64,000 bases of DNA from Pseudomonadota bacterium (lineage in GTDB: Bacteria; Myxococcota_A; Polyangia; Polyangiales; Polyangiaceae): assembly GCA_023431345.1 (NCBI GenBank), contig JAEYWK010000194.1, positions 1-64,000 on the forward strand. The letters run 5' to 3'. A program made the position numbers and the translations under genes. This document shows, one piece after another, positions 8,543 to 15,197 of the stretch (position 1 is the first letter of the stretch; each line of letters begins with the position of its first letter). The notes beneath the pieces are model-generated. The model had not been told where the DNA came from. It worked only from the letters and a program-made list of their open reading frames with translations, and made no database searches.

Positions 8543-9565
8543 TCACCGCAGAAAAACTTGGGACATGAGGCGCTCGAGCCCAGTGTGCAAGAAGTCGAGC
8601 GGGTGGGCGCCGAAGGCGTGCGGCAATAGCCCCACCCCAACCGCGAGCAGCATGGACAGGACGAGCGGCGCGCGCCCCCGCGAGACGTCGTCGCGCGGGC
8701 GCGCTTCGGCGTAGGCGAGCAGCAGCTCCACACGCAGGCGCAGGCGCGAAGCCGCGCCGCCGATGTGCGCTAGGACTGGGCTCGCCGGTCGTGACGCTCG
8801 CAGCAAAGCTTGCGCCACGCCCAGCGGCGCGGCGCCGGCCAGCACGGCGGCGCGATCGCACTCGACCTCACGCGAGAACAACCAAGCGGCCGCGCTGCGC
8901 CCCAACAGCGCCTCGCCGAACGGCACGAGGCGCACGGCCGCGGCGAGCAGCCAGTAGCGCAGCGGATCGAACCCTCGCACGTGCTCGAGCTCGTGTGACA
9001 GCGCGCCGACCAGGGCCTCGTCGTCGCAAGCGCGGACGAACTGAGCGTCGAGCGCCACGACGGGGCGCAGTAACCCGAGCGCGGCGCAACCACCCACGGT
9101 ATCGCGAGCGATGAGCCAGCGCCCGATCAGCGGCTTCAGCCGCGCGTTCCTACGGATCAGACCTGCCACGCGCACCGCCTCGGGCGCGCTTTCCGGCAAG
9201 CGCGCGCTCTTCGCGAGGCGGAGCGGGCGCGCCAGGGAGCGCAGGCGCCAAGCGCTGAAAGCGAGCAGTAAGACCACGAACAGCAGCGGCTCCAAGCAGA
9301 GCTGCTCGATTTCATGGCCAAACATGCAGGCGAGGACGGCACGCCCCGGCTCGGCCTGGTGCACGCCGGCCGATACCACCCACACCAGCGGCAGCAAGCA
9401 CGGCAGCGTGAGCAGCGCGTGCCGCGCTCCGCCCCAGCGCACCAGGCGCCCGCCGCGCGCTCGATCGACGACGACGCTCAGCAGCAGGCCCAGGAGCGCG
9501 GCGGCGGGTAAGACGCAAAGGACGACCAGCGCCGCCCCCAAAACCGGAAACGCGAGCTCGCTCAC
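8543..9565 (-). CDS. BlaR1-like M56 membrane metallopeptidase without a penicillin-binding domain
   Basis: 340 aa. There are hydrophobic segments near residues 5-33, 47-68 and 92-108, then a cytoplasmic zinc peptidase domain with HELEH (191-195) and the third-ligand motif EVECD (233-237), a typical M56 gluzincin. A last hydrophobic segment lies around 305-320. BlaR1/MecR1 are about 580-600 aa because of a C-terminal beta-lactam sensor; that domain is absent here. In the BlaR1 paradigm the activated peptidase inactivates the BlaI repressor. Here the partner repressor overlaps by 4 bases upstream and the operon exports metals, so a metal- or envelope-derived signal is inferred. The actual trigger cannot be seen. 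Confidence 0.88.
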   Translation of the reverse strand: MSELAFPVLGAALVVLCVLPAAALLGLLLSVVVDRARGGRLVRWGGARHALLTLPCLLPLVWVVSAGVHQAEPGRAVLACMFGHEIEQLCLEPLLFVVLLLAFSAWRLRSLARPLRLAKSARLPESAPEAVRVAGLIRRNARLKPLIGRWLIARDTVGGCAALGLLRPVVALDAQFVRACDDEALVGALSHELEHVRGFDPLRYWLLAAAVRLVPFGEALLGRSAAAWLFSREVECDRAAVLAGAAPLGVAQALLRASRPASPVLAHIGGAASRLRLRVELLLAYAEARPRDDVSRGRAPLVLSMLLAVGVGLLPHAFGAHPLDFLHTGLERLMSQVFLR

Positions 9566-9978
9566 TTTCCGAGCTCCTTGCGTCGCCGCTGGATCAAGGC
9601 TTCCAGGTCGTCGAGCTCCGTGGCCGTCGCTTCCGACACCTTCTCCGCCAACAGCGCGAGCGCGGTAGTCTCATCGATGGAACGGTCGAGCACCTCGCGC
9701 GCCGTCGCTTCGAGGAACTCTTGGCGGCTGAGCAGCGGTGAGTACAGGTACTTCTTGCCCTCTCGCTTGCGGCTGAGCAGGCCCTTCTCGTGAAGCCGCG
9801 AGAGGGTCGTCATCACCGTGGTGTAGGCAATCTCGCGCGTTCGCTCGAGCTGCTGCTGAAGCTCCGACACCGAGAACGCGCAGAGGCCCCTCGCCCACAC
9901 CACCTCCATCACCGCCGCCTCGAGCTCGAATAGCCGCAGCTGCACGCCACGCTGGCCCGAGCGCAGCCGAAACTTCAC
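9562..9978 (-). CDS. BlaI/MecI/CopY-family transcriptional repressor
   Basis: 138 aa from GTG 9978, with GGGAG about 12 bases upstream. An in-frame GTG at 9999 is possible but would start inside that region. The N-terminal winged helix (LFELEAAVMEVVWARGLCAF, then AYTTVMTTLSRLHEKGLLSRKREGKKYLYSPL) is the Penicillinase_R fold. The C-terminal helices mediate dimerisation and carry the BlaR-type cleavage region in relatives. It is the first gene of the metal efflux operon. Its likely operator is the inverted repeat at 10012-10028, so it is expected to be autoregulated and to hold the whole operon off until the M56 protein acts. Confidence 0.93.
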   Translation of the reverse strand: MKFRLRSGQRGVQLRLFELEAAVMEVVWARGLCAFSVSELQQQLERTREIAYTTVMTTLSRLHEKGLLSRKREGKKYLYSPLLSRQEFLEATAREVLDRSIDETTALALLAEKVSEATATELDDLEALIQRRRKELGK

Positions 9979-10011
9979 GTGATTTGCGCTCCCAAGCACA
10001 TTCCCGGCATC

Positions 10012-10028
10012 TACTATGCGCGATAGTA
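10012..10028. promoter_or_regulatory. Probable BlaI-family operator
   Basis: TACTAT (10012-10017), five central bases and ATAGTA (10023-10028) form a perfect inverted repeat, 34 bases upstream of the repressor GTG. TAC/GTA half-sites are characteristic of BlaI/MecI/CopY operators. The site lies between the efflux operon and a divergent lipoprotein gene and could control both. AT-rich half-sites stand out in this GC-rich sequence. Confidence 0.7.
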
Positions 10029-10076
10029 CTAAGCAAGGGCTGTCCCTGGTCCCTGCCGATTTCCGGTGTCGGGCTG

Positions 10077-10140
10077 CTTCGGCCGCAGCAGCGGTGCCCT
10101 TCGGCCGCAGCAGCGGCGCCCTTCGGCCGGCAGCAGCGCT
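10077..10140. repeat. Short tandem repeat, 22-bp unit, about 2.9 copies
   Basis: CTTCGGCCGCAGCAGCGG plus YGCC occurs at 10077-10098 and 10099-10120. A third copy at 10121-10140 is truncated and carries one extra G. It lies in the intergenic region between the BlaI operator and the lipoprotein gene. It may be simple slippage or a spacer affecting the lipoprotein promoter. Confidence 0.8.
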
Positions 10141-10206
10141 AGCCCTCGCCTCGGCGCGACGATTTGTCGCAGGCCGCTCGCCGCAGACGTGTTGTAGACG
10201 CTGCCC

Positions 10207-10887
10207 ATGGTCTCGCTTCGCCTGCGCTACGTCTTCGCTCCGCTCGTCGCCGCTAGCTTGATCTTCGCCTGCGGCGATGGCGACGACCAACCCAGTAGTG
10301 ATCAGACCGGCGGCTCGCCGACCTCGACGGAAGGCGGCGCAAGCACGGGCGACGCCGGCGCGAACGTCGGCGGAGGCGGCCCCAGCAGCTCTTCGGAGTG
10401 CGCGGTGCTCGGCACCCTCTGCCACGCGGCCGACACGGGCGACGGCCCCATCAGCGATTGTCATGAGCTCGGACACCGTGGCAACGCCGAGAATTGCCGA
10501 GAGCAATTCACCGCGTGCATCACCGTCTGCGTCGCAGACGACTCTGGTGCAGGTGGGACCGGCGCGGGCGGCGCCGCCGTCACCCCCGAGCCCGTCACGA
10601 ACCCCTACTGCCAAGCGCTGGGCGAGCTCTGCCATTTTCTCGACGATCGGGGCACCCCCACCGGTGACTGCCATGAGCTGGGCCACGAAGGGCGTGAGGC
10701 GGCGTGCATCGCAGCCTTCGAAGGCTGCGCGCCGCTCTGCCTGGCGAAGCGGGAGCAGGAGCCGGATCCCCACGGTGAGGGCGGCGCGGGACACGGCGGC
10801 GCCGGAGACGGCGGCGCAGGCCACGCTGGTGGCGCAGGCCACGACGGCGGCGGCGCAGGTGCGGGTGGCGCAGGCGGCGCGCGCTAG
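10207..10887 (+). CDS. Lipoprotein with two Cys/HELGH modules and Gly/His-rich tail
   Basis: 226 aa. The signal peptide ends in a lipobox (SLIFAC, Cys at about 21). After a Ser/Gly linker there are two homologous modules, about residues 61-110 and 137-180. Each has C-x5-LCH, a loop, DCHELGH, and then C-x6-C-x3-C, giving conserved Cys and His spacing and an HExxH-like string in both copies. The tail (about 190-226) is made of Gly, Ala, His and Asp. I recognise no named family. The dense Cys/His suggests metal, haem or disulfide-stabilised structure. It is divergent from the metal efflux operon across the BlaI-type operator, so a role in metal handling is a reasonable inference. Confidence 0.82.
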   Translation: MVSLRLRYVFAPLVAASLIFACGDGDDQPSSDQTGGSPTSTEGGASTGDAGANVGGGGPSSSSECAVLGTLCHAADTGDGPISDCHELGHRGNAENCREQFTACITVCVADDSGAGGTGAGGAAVTPEPVTNPYCQALGELCHFLDDRGTPTGDCHELGHEGREAACIAAFEGCAPLCLAKREQEPDPHGEGGAGHGGAGDGGAGHAGGAGHDGGGAGAGGAGGAR

Positions 10888-11445
10888 CTAAGGCAACTTG
10901 TCGACGAGCTGCTGCTTGTAGGTGGAGTGGCAGCTCGTGCAGTGGCCGAGCGTGGTCGCCAGGGCCTTCATGACGGCGTTGGCGTCGCGCTGGGCAGCGG
11001 CTTGGCCAATCTGGTCAGCCGCGTGGTGGAACGCGAGGGCCTGCTCGGTGAAGCCGGGTGCGCCCGCGCCCATGTGCTCGCACATTCGGCCCATGCTCTC
11101 GGAATAGCCGATGCGCCGCGTCGCTTGCTCCACCTGAGCGAAGTCAGCGTTGGCGGCGGCGCTCACGATATCGCGCACGGCCTCGAGGTGGTCGCGCATG
11201 TTCTGTTTCTGATGCTGGGCCATCATCGGCAGCAGCGGAACGGGGCGCCGCGAGTCCAAGCGATCGAGCGCACTCGCCGCCGTGAGCGAGCTCGCCGTGT
11301 CGGCGTTCGCCGTGTCGGCGTTCGCCGTGCTGGGCGTGGCCGAGCTAGACGTCAGCCCGGCCGGCGCCGCGCTCGACGTGGCTGGGGTGGGCGCTCGCTC
11401 ACAGGAGAGCGCCGCCAGCATCACCAAAATTCTCGAGCAGCTCAT
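10888..11445 (-). CDS. Cytochrome c'/c556-like lipoprotein (C-terminal CxxCH)
   Basis: 185 aa. N-terminal lipobox LAALSC, then a low-complexity linker with a 15-base tandem repeat encoding TANAD twice. The helical body (MMAQHQKQNMRDHLEAVRDI, FAQVEQATRRIGYSESM, FTEQALAFHHAADQIGQAAA) ends with HCTSCHSTYKQQLV, with the haem-binding CxxCH at 169-173. A four-helix body with haem motif near the C-terminus is the cytochrome c' arrangement. It may bind NO/CO or carry electrons at the envelope. The start overlaps the MarR-gene stop by 4 bases, so it is co-transcribed and probably controlled by that regulator. Confidence 0.8.
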   Translation of the reverse strand: MSCSRILVMLAALSCERAPTPATSSAAPAGLTSSSATPSTANADTANADTASSLTAASALDRLDSRRPVPLLPMMAQHQKQNMRDHLEAVRDIVSAAANADFAQVEQATRRIGYSESMGRMCEHMGAGAPGFTEQALAFHHAADQIGQAAAQRDANAVMKALATTLGHCTSCHSTYKQQLVDKLP

Positions 11446-11906
11446 GATTCCTCCTCCAAGCTCTGCACTGCTGCCGTCAGCAAGCAGAGCGCCGCGACCA
11501 CGTCTGCGCGCTTCGATCGAGGAATGGCGGAGAAGACGCGGCGAAAGCGCTCCGTACTAGCGGCTTGAATGTTCTCCGCCAGCTTGCGGCCGCGCCCCGT
11601 GAGCGCGACGCGGCGGCTGCGTCGATCTTCTGGTAGCGGCTGCTGAGTGGCGCGCTCGTCCGCTTCGAGGCGCGCGCACAGCCGAGCGATGCTGCTCTTG
11701 TCGAGCCCGAGCGCCTCGGCCAGCTCGGTTTGAGTAGTGCCAACCCCGGCCGACTCACGCTCGAGCAGCAGCATCAGAGCGTGCGCATACGACGGCGAAA
11801 CAGGCTGACCACACGGCGTCTGCCGAGTCACCAGCAGGCCGAACGAGCGCACGAACCCCTGCACGGCGCGCTGCAGCGCGGGGGCGGTTGGGTCTCGAAA
11901 CCTCAC
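11442..11906 (-). CDS. MarR-family transcriptional regulator
   Basis: 154 aa. The winged helix-turn-helix comprises QTELAEALGLDKSSIARLCA (recognition region) and the wing PEDRRSRRVALTGRGRKLAE, the hallmark DxRxxxxxLT motif of MarR. N- and C-terminal helices form the dimer interface. It is the first gene of a two-gene operon with the cytochrome c'-like lipoprotein. A perfect palindrome 18 bases upstream (11925-11944) fits autoregulation. The ligand is unknown; C32 (QTPCGQP) might be redox-sensitive, which is speculation. Confidence 0.92.
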   Translation of the reverse strand: MRFRDPTAPALQRAVQGFVRSFGLLVTRQTPCGQPVSPSYAHALMLLLERESAGVGTTQTELAEALGLDKSSIARLCARLEADERATQQPLPEDRRSRRVALTGRGRKLAENIQAASTERFRRVFSAIPRSKRADVVAALCLLTAAVQSLEEES

Positions 11907-11924
11907 AGCGCTTCGTAACGTCCA

Positions 11925-11944
11925 TTAGTTGCGCACGCAACTAA
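11925..11944. promoter_or_regulatory. Palindromic operator upstream of the MarR gene
   Basis: TTAGTTGCG and CGCAACTAA are perfect 9-base arms with a 2-base centre. A second shorter palindrome TTGCGCGCAA follows at about 11949-11958, giving four TTGCG half-sites. MarR proteins bind 16-20 bp palindromes near their own promoters, so this is a strong autoregulatory candidate. Confidence 0.75.
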
Positions 11945-12028
11945 ATCATTGCGCGCAACCAATCCACCCCCGCTCGCGGAGTTGCTACGCCTCCTCAGCG
12001 ACGGCGACCCTGGAGCGGGAAGCGCGAG

Positions 12029-12223
12029 CTAGACCGGGATGAAGCCCCGGAAGAGGGCGAGCCCGGTGCCGCTGATGCCGATCCCCGAAATGGCGAACGC
12101 CACCTTCACGACCAGGCGCTTGGTCGGATCGGGGACTCGCGGTGCGACGAAGAGGTGCCCGACCGCGGCGTCGGCGATACCCACGACGACCAGGACGGCG
12201 CCGACGATTTGGTGAAGCGGCAT
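12029..12223 (-). CDS. Small two-helix membrane protein, unknown function
   Basis: 64 aa from ATG 12223 (MPLHQIVGAVLVVVGIADAA). Two hydrophobic segments, residues 6-27 and about 40-60, flank a short polar loop (APRVPDPTKR). The composition is clearly membrane-protein-like, while upstream residues in the same frame are Arg/Pro-rich and were left out. Such short proteins are found widely as unnamed membrane peptides. It is a lone gene beside the MarR operator region. Confidence 0.6.
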   Translation of the reverse strand: MPLHQIVGAVLVVVGIADAAVGHLFVAPRVPDPTKRLVVKVAFAISGIGISGTGLALFRGFIPV

Positions 12224-12501
12224 AGAGCCCGAAGCATAGCCGAGCCCGGGGCGCCTCGGGGGCCGGTGCGACGGAGCCGGCGCGACGGAGCCGTCGCCGG
12301 CCACGCCATAGCCCCGCCCCAGCGCGCGCAAAAGACGAGCGCTTCTTCGCTAGGCACGTAAACGTTTGCACCTCACAGGCGAAAAAAAACTCGCCGGTTT
12401 TGCGTCGATGATTTGCCTGGCACGAAAGGTCGCGATGCGTCCTAATTGAAATTACTGGTCCTGTTCGCGCCACATGAGCCGCGAGCGGCGCCGCTTCCCA
12501 C
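12224..12501. other. Intergenic region with A-tract hairpin
   Basis: 278 bases without a convincing gene. It contains GGCGA-A8C-TCGCC near 12383-12401 (5-base arms around an A-rich loop), an AAACGTTT palindrome at 12360-12367 and an AT-richer stretch (CCTAATTGAAATTACTGG) near 12440. These are plausible promoter material for the plus-strand gene at 12502, but no defined promoter can be assigned. Confidence 0.4.
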
Positions 12502-13491
12502 ATGAACGCACAGGTACTGATCGACGCGGTCGTGAGACACACGATGGTGCTGATCGCGCAGCTGTCCACCGCCGACGGCACGCGCTCTCCCCTTTCGCAC
12601 GTCGCCGATGAAGTGTTCATCGGTCTCGTGCGTGAGCTCGAGCATCAAGGCGTCGGCAAGAAGGTGATCGCGGACATGTTCGGCATCGCGCTGCGCTCGT
12701 ACCAGCTCAAGGTGCAGCGGCTCAGCGAGTCGGCCACGCGCCGCGGCGTGACGCTCTGGAGCGCGATTCATTCGTACGTGTCCGAGCATCCGTCCGTCAC
12801 GCGCGAGAAGGTGCTCGAGCACTTCCGCCACGACGAAGAGGCCAAGGTGCGCAGCATCTTGAGCGACTTGGTGGAGAGCGGCCTGGTGTACCGTAGCGGC
12901 CGCGGCCCCGACACACGCTATCGTTTGGCGTCGACAGAAGAGCTCGAGCAGCTCGGCACCGCTCCCAGCAGCGATATGGAAGCGACCGACGCGGCGCTCT
13001 TGTGGGTTCACATCTACCGCGCGAGCCCGCTGCCGAAAGCCAAGCTGAGCGAGCTGCTCCCGCTCCCGCAAGAGCGGCTCGACGCTGCCCTGGCTCGCCT
13101 GGTGCGCGAAGAGCGCGTGCGGCTCGAGTCGCGCAGCGACGGCGCGTACTGCACCACCGAGCGTTGCTTGATCCCGGTCGGGGAAGCGGCGGGCTGGGAG
13201 GCAGCCGTCATCGACCATCACCGAGCCGTGCTGAGCGCGCTCGCGGCCAAGGTGGTGAGCGGCAAGCACACCTCGGCTGCGGCCGACGAGGTCGGCGGTA
13301 CGACTTGGTCTTTCGACCTCTGGCCTGGGCACCCGAAAGAGAAAGAAGTGCGTGCGCTGCTGCGCTCTCTCCGCCAGCAAGTCGTGCCGTTGTGGAACGA
13401 GGTGGCCGAGTACAATCGCGAGCACCGGCCGGCTCGAACCTACGAAGTGACCGTCTACTGCGGGCAATACTTGGTGACCGACGAGGAGTAG
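12502..13491 (+). CDS. Winged-helix domain protein of a probable myxobacterial family
   Basis: 329 aa, starting at ATG 12502. The N-terminal part (residues 1-75, HVADEVFIGLVRELEHQGVG, then KKVIADMFGIALRSYQLKVQ) reads like a helix-turn-helix. A second segment, about 80-150 (VTREKVLEHFRHDEEAKVRS then ILSDLVESGLVYRSGRG), is winged-helix-like, and a third, about 165-215, repeats the pattern (LPKAKLSELLPLPQERLDAA). The rest is alpha/beta without a recognised motif. I recall similar proteins in Polyangia with no assigned function; DNA binding is inferred. The stop is 2 bases before the GH30 lipoprotein ATG, so they may be co-transcribed. Confidence 0.7.
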   Translation: MNAQVLIDAVVRHTMVLIAQLSTADGTRSPLSHVADEVFIGLVRELEHQGVGKKVIADMFGIALRSYQLKVQRLSESATRRGVTLWSAIHSYVSEHPSVTREKVLEHFRHDEEAKVRSILSDLVESGLVYRSGRGPDTRYRLASTEELEQLGTAPSSDMEATDAALLWVHIYRASPLPKAKLSELLPLPQERLDAALARLVREERVRLESRSDGAYCTTERCLIPVGEAAGWEAAVIDHHRAVLSALAAKVVSGKHTSAAADEVGGTTWSFDLWPGHPKEKEVRALLRSLRQQVVPLWNEVAEYNREHRPARTYEVTVYCGQYLVTDEE

Positions 13492-13493
13492 TC

Positions 13494-15152
13494 ATGAATA
13501 CCAGCCGAAACCCCTGGCGTCTGCTGCTGCTCGCTCCCGCGTTGCTGTCGCTCGCGTGTAACCCCGACGAAGGCCCGGGCCCGCAATCCGACAGCCACAC
13601 CAATTGGCTCCGGACTTGCGGCGCCGACGTCGAGTGCGACGGCCTGCAGTGCGTGTGCGGCATGTGCACCACCCCGTGTGACGCCGGCGACTCTTGCACG
13701 AGCACTCCCGGAGCAGCTTGCCTCCCCGCGAGCGACGCGGGAGTGGTCGCCGCCTGCGCGGGCAGCGCGCCGCCCATCACCGGCATGTGCTTGCCGCGCT
13801 GCGACGAGCAGGGCTGTGGACCACTCGCGGAGTGCGTGGCCGGCTCGTGCCAGCCGACGCGCGCGCCGAGCACGGAGATCGAGCTCGACGCGACGTCGCG
13901 GCTGCAGAGCCTCACCGGCTTCGGGGCCACCGTCGGCTACAGCGAGGCGGAGCTCGCCACGCTCGCTGATCGCACCGCGCTCGACCGAGCCATGTTCACG
14001 GAGCTCGGCCTCGATGTGCTGCGCTTCCGCAACCGCTACGCCGAGGTCAACGACGCGCTGCTCGGCCAAGCGACCACGCTGGTGTCAGCCGCCACCGAGC
14101 AGCTCGGCCGGCGTCCGCTCGTGCTGCTCACGGCCTGGAGCCCGCCCGCTTCGTTGAAGCAAAATGGCGGCACCTTCTGCTTGGGTGGGCCGGACAACTG
14201 CACCCTCACGCTGCTCGACAGCGGTGAGTTCGACTACCCCGGGCTGGCTGCTTACTGGCGCGACTCGCTCGCCGCCTACGCGCAGGCGGGCCTGTCGCCC
14301 GACTACATCGGTATCCAGAACAACCCCGATTGGGTGCCGCCCCCGGGGGTCACCGCCGAGGCGTGCAAGTTCCTGCCCAAGGAAGGCGACGAGGGCGGCA
14401 CTCGCTACCCGGGCTACGAGCAGGCGCTCACGGCGGTGGTCGACGCGCTGGAGGAGCTCGACGCGAAGCCGCGCATCCTCGCGCCCGAGCTGAGCGGCAT
14501 CTACCGCAACGAGGTCTACTTGAGCGAGCTCGACATGTCGCGCGTGGACGCCATCGCCCACCACATGTACGGCCTCGACGGCGAGCACGTCGACACCTCG
14601 AGCCTGAGCGCGCTCGGCGAGCTTCGAGAGCAGATGGGGCGCCCGCTCTTCCAAACCGAGATGCAAGCCGGCGGCTTCGACACGGCGCTGTTGATGCACC
14701 ACGCGCTCGTCACCGAAGGCGCCGCGATGTACCTGCAGACGGCGCTGGTTGGCCCCCGCTCCGGCCCGAGCACGAACCCGACCGCCCTGATCGGCCTGGA
14801 AGACGGGGAGTTCGTGCTGCAAGACCCCTATTTCGCCATGAGCCACTACGCGCGCTTCACCGATCCGGGGTGGCGCCGCGTCCGCACCAACAGCGGCGAC
14901 GCCAAGGCGCTCGCCTCCGCCTGGCTCTCGCCCGACGGCAGCTCGCTCAGCGTCGTCTTGATCAACGCCGGCACTCGCGAACGAGTCATCGCGCTCGGCG
15001 GCGCGACGCTCGGCCCCGCGCGCGTGACGCGCACGGTGTTCGACGGCAGCGAGCGCATGGCCGACTTGGGCAGACTCAAGGCTGGCTCGCCCATCACCCT
15101 GCCGCCGCGCTCGATGGCGACCGCGCGCTTCGACGTCGACTTCGGCGAATAG
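13494..15152 (+). CDS. GH30-like glycoside hydrolase lipoprotein with substituted acid/base residue
   Basis: 552 aa from ATG 13494 (GAGGAG Shine-Dalgarno 6 bases upstream). Lipobox LSLAC (Cys22), a Cys-rich module (42-120), then a GH30-type (beta/alpha)8 barrel starting LQSLTGFGATVGYSEAEL. It contains LDVLRFRN, LTAWSPPASLKQNGG and the fourth-strand motif YIGIQNNPDW. In GH30 enzymes this motif is QNEPD with Glu as acid/base; here position 277 is Asn. The nucleophile candidate Glu389 in LFQTEMQAG is present, as is the C-terminal beta-sandwich. Family members cleave xylan or beta-glucans outside the cell. Activity is doubtful; it could bind glycan instead. Confidence 0.85.
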   Translation: MNTSRNPWRLLLLAPALLSLACNPDEGPGPQSDSHTNWLRTCGADVECDGLQCVCGMCTTPCDAGDSCTSTPGAACLPASDAGVVAACAGSAPPITGMCLPRCDEQGCGPLAECVAGSCQPTRAPSTEIELDATSRLQSLTGFGATVGYSEAELATLADRTALDRAMFTELGLDVLRFRNRYAEVNDALLGQATTLVSAATEQLGRRPLVLLTAWSPPASLKQNGGTFCLGGPDNCTLTLLDSGEFDYPGLAAYWRDSLAAYAQAGLSPDYIGIQNNPDWVPPPGVTAEACKFLPKEGDEGGTRYPGYEQALTAVVDALEELDAKPRILAPELSGIYRNEVYLSELDMSRVDAIAHHMYGLDGEHVDTSSLSALGELREQMGRPLFQTEMQAGGFDTALLMHHALVTEGAAMYLQTALVGPRSGPSTNPTALIGLEDGEFVLQDPYFAMSHYARFTDPGWRRVRTNSGDAKALASAWLSPDGSSLSVVLINAGTRERVIALGGATLGPARVTRTVFDGSERMADLGRLKAGSPITLPPRSMATARFDVDFGE

Positions 15153-15197
15153 CGACGCCGGTCATCATGGCGTTCGACGCGAGCCGCGACGCGAGCT

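Noticed and set aside
11280..11330. 15-base tandem repeat in the cytochrome c' gene as a regulatory element
   Set aside because: In frame and encoding TANAD repeats in a linker; simple slippage repeat.
12418..12440. TGGCACG at 12418 as a sigma-54 promoter
   Set aside because: The downstream GC dinucleotide is at the wrong spacing (positions 14-15 after TGG read CG), so -24/-12 is not satisfied.
11985..12620. 211-codon minus-strand frame overlapping the small membrane gene
   Set aside because: Cys/Arg-rich composition without domains; overlaps two better candidates.
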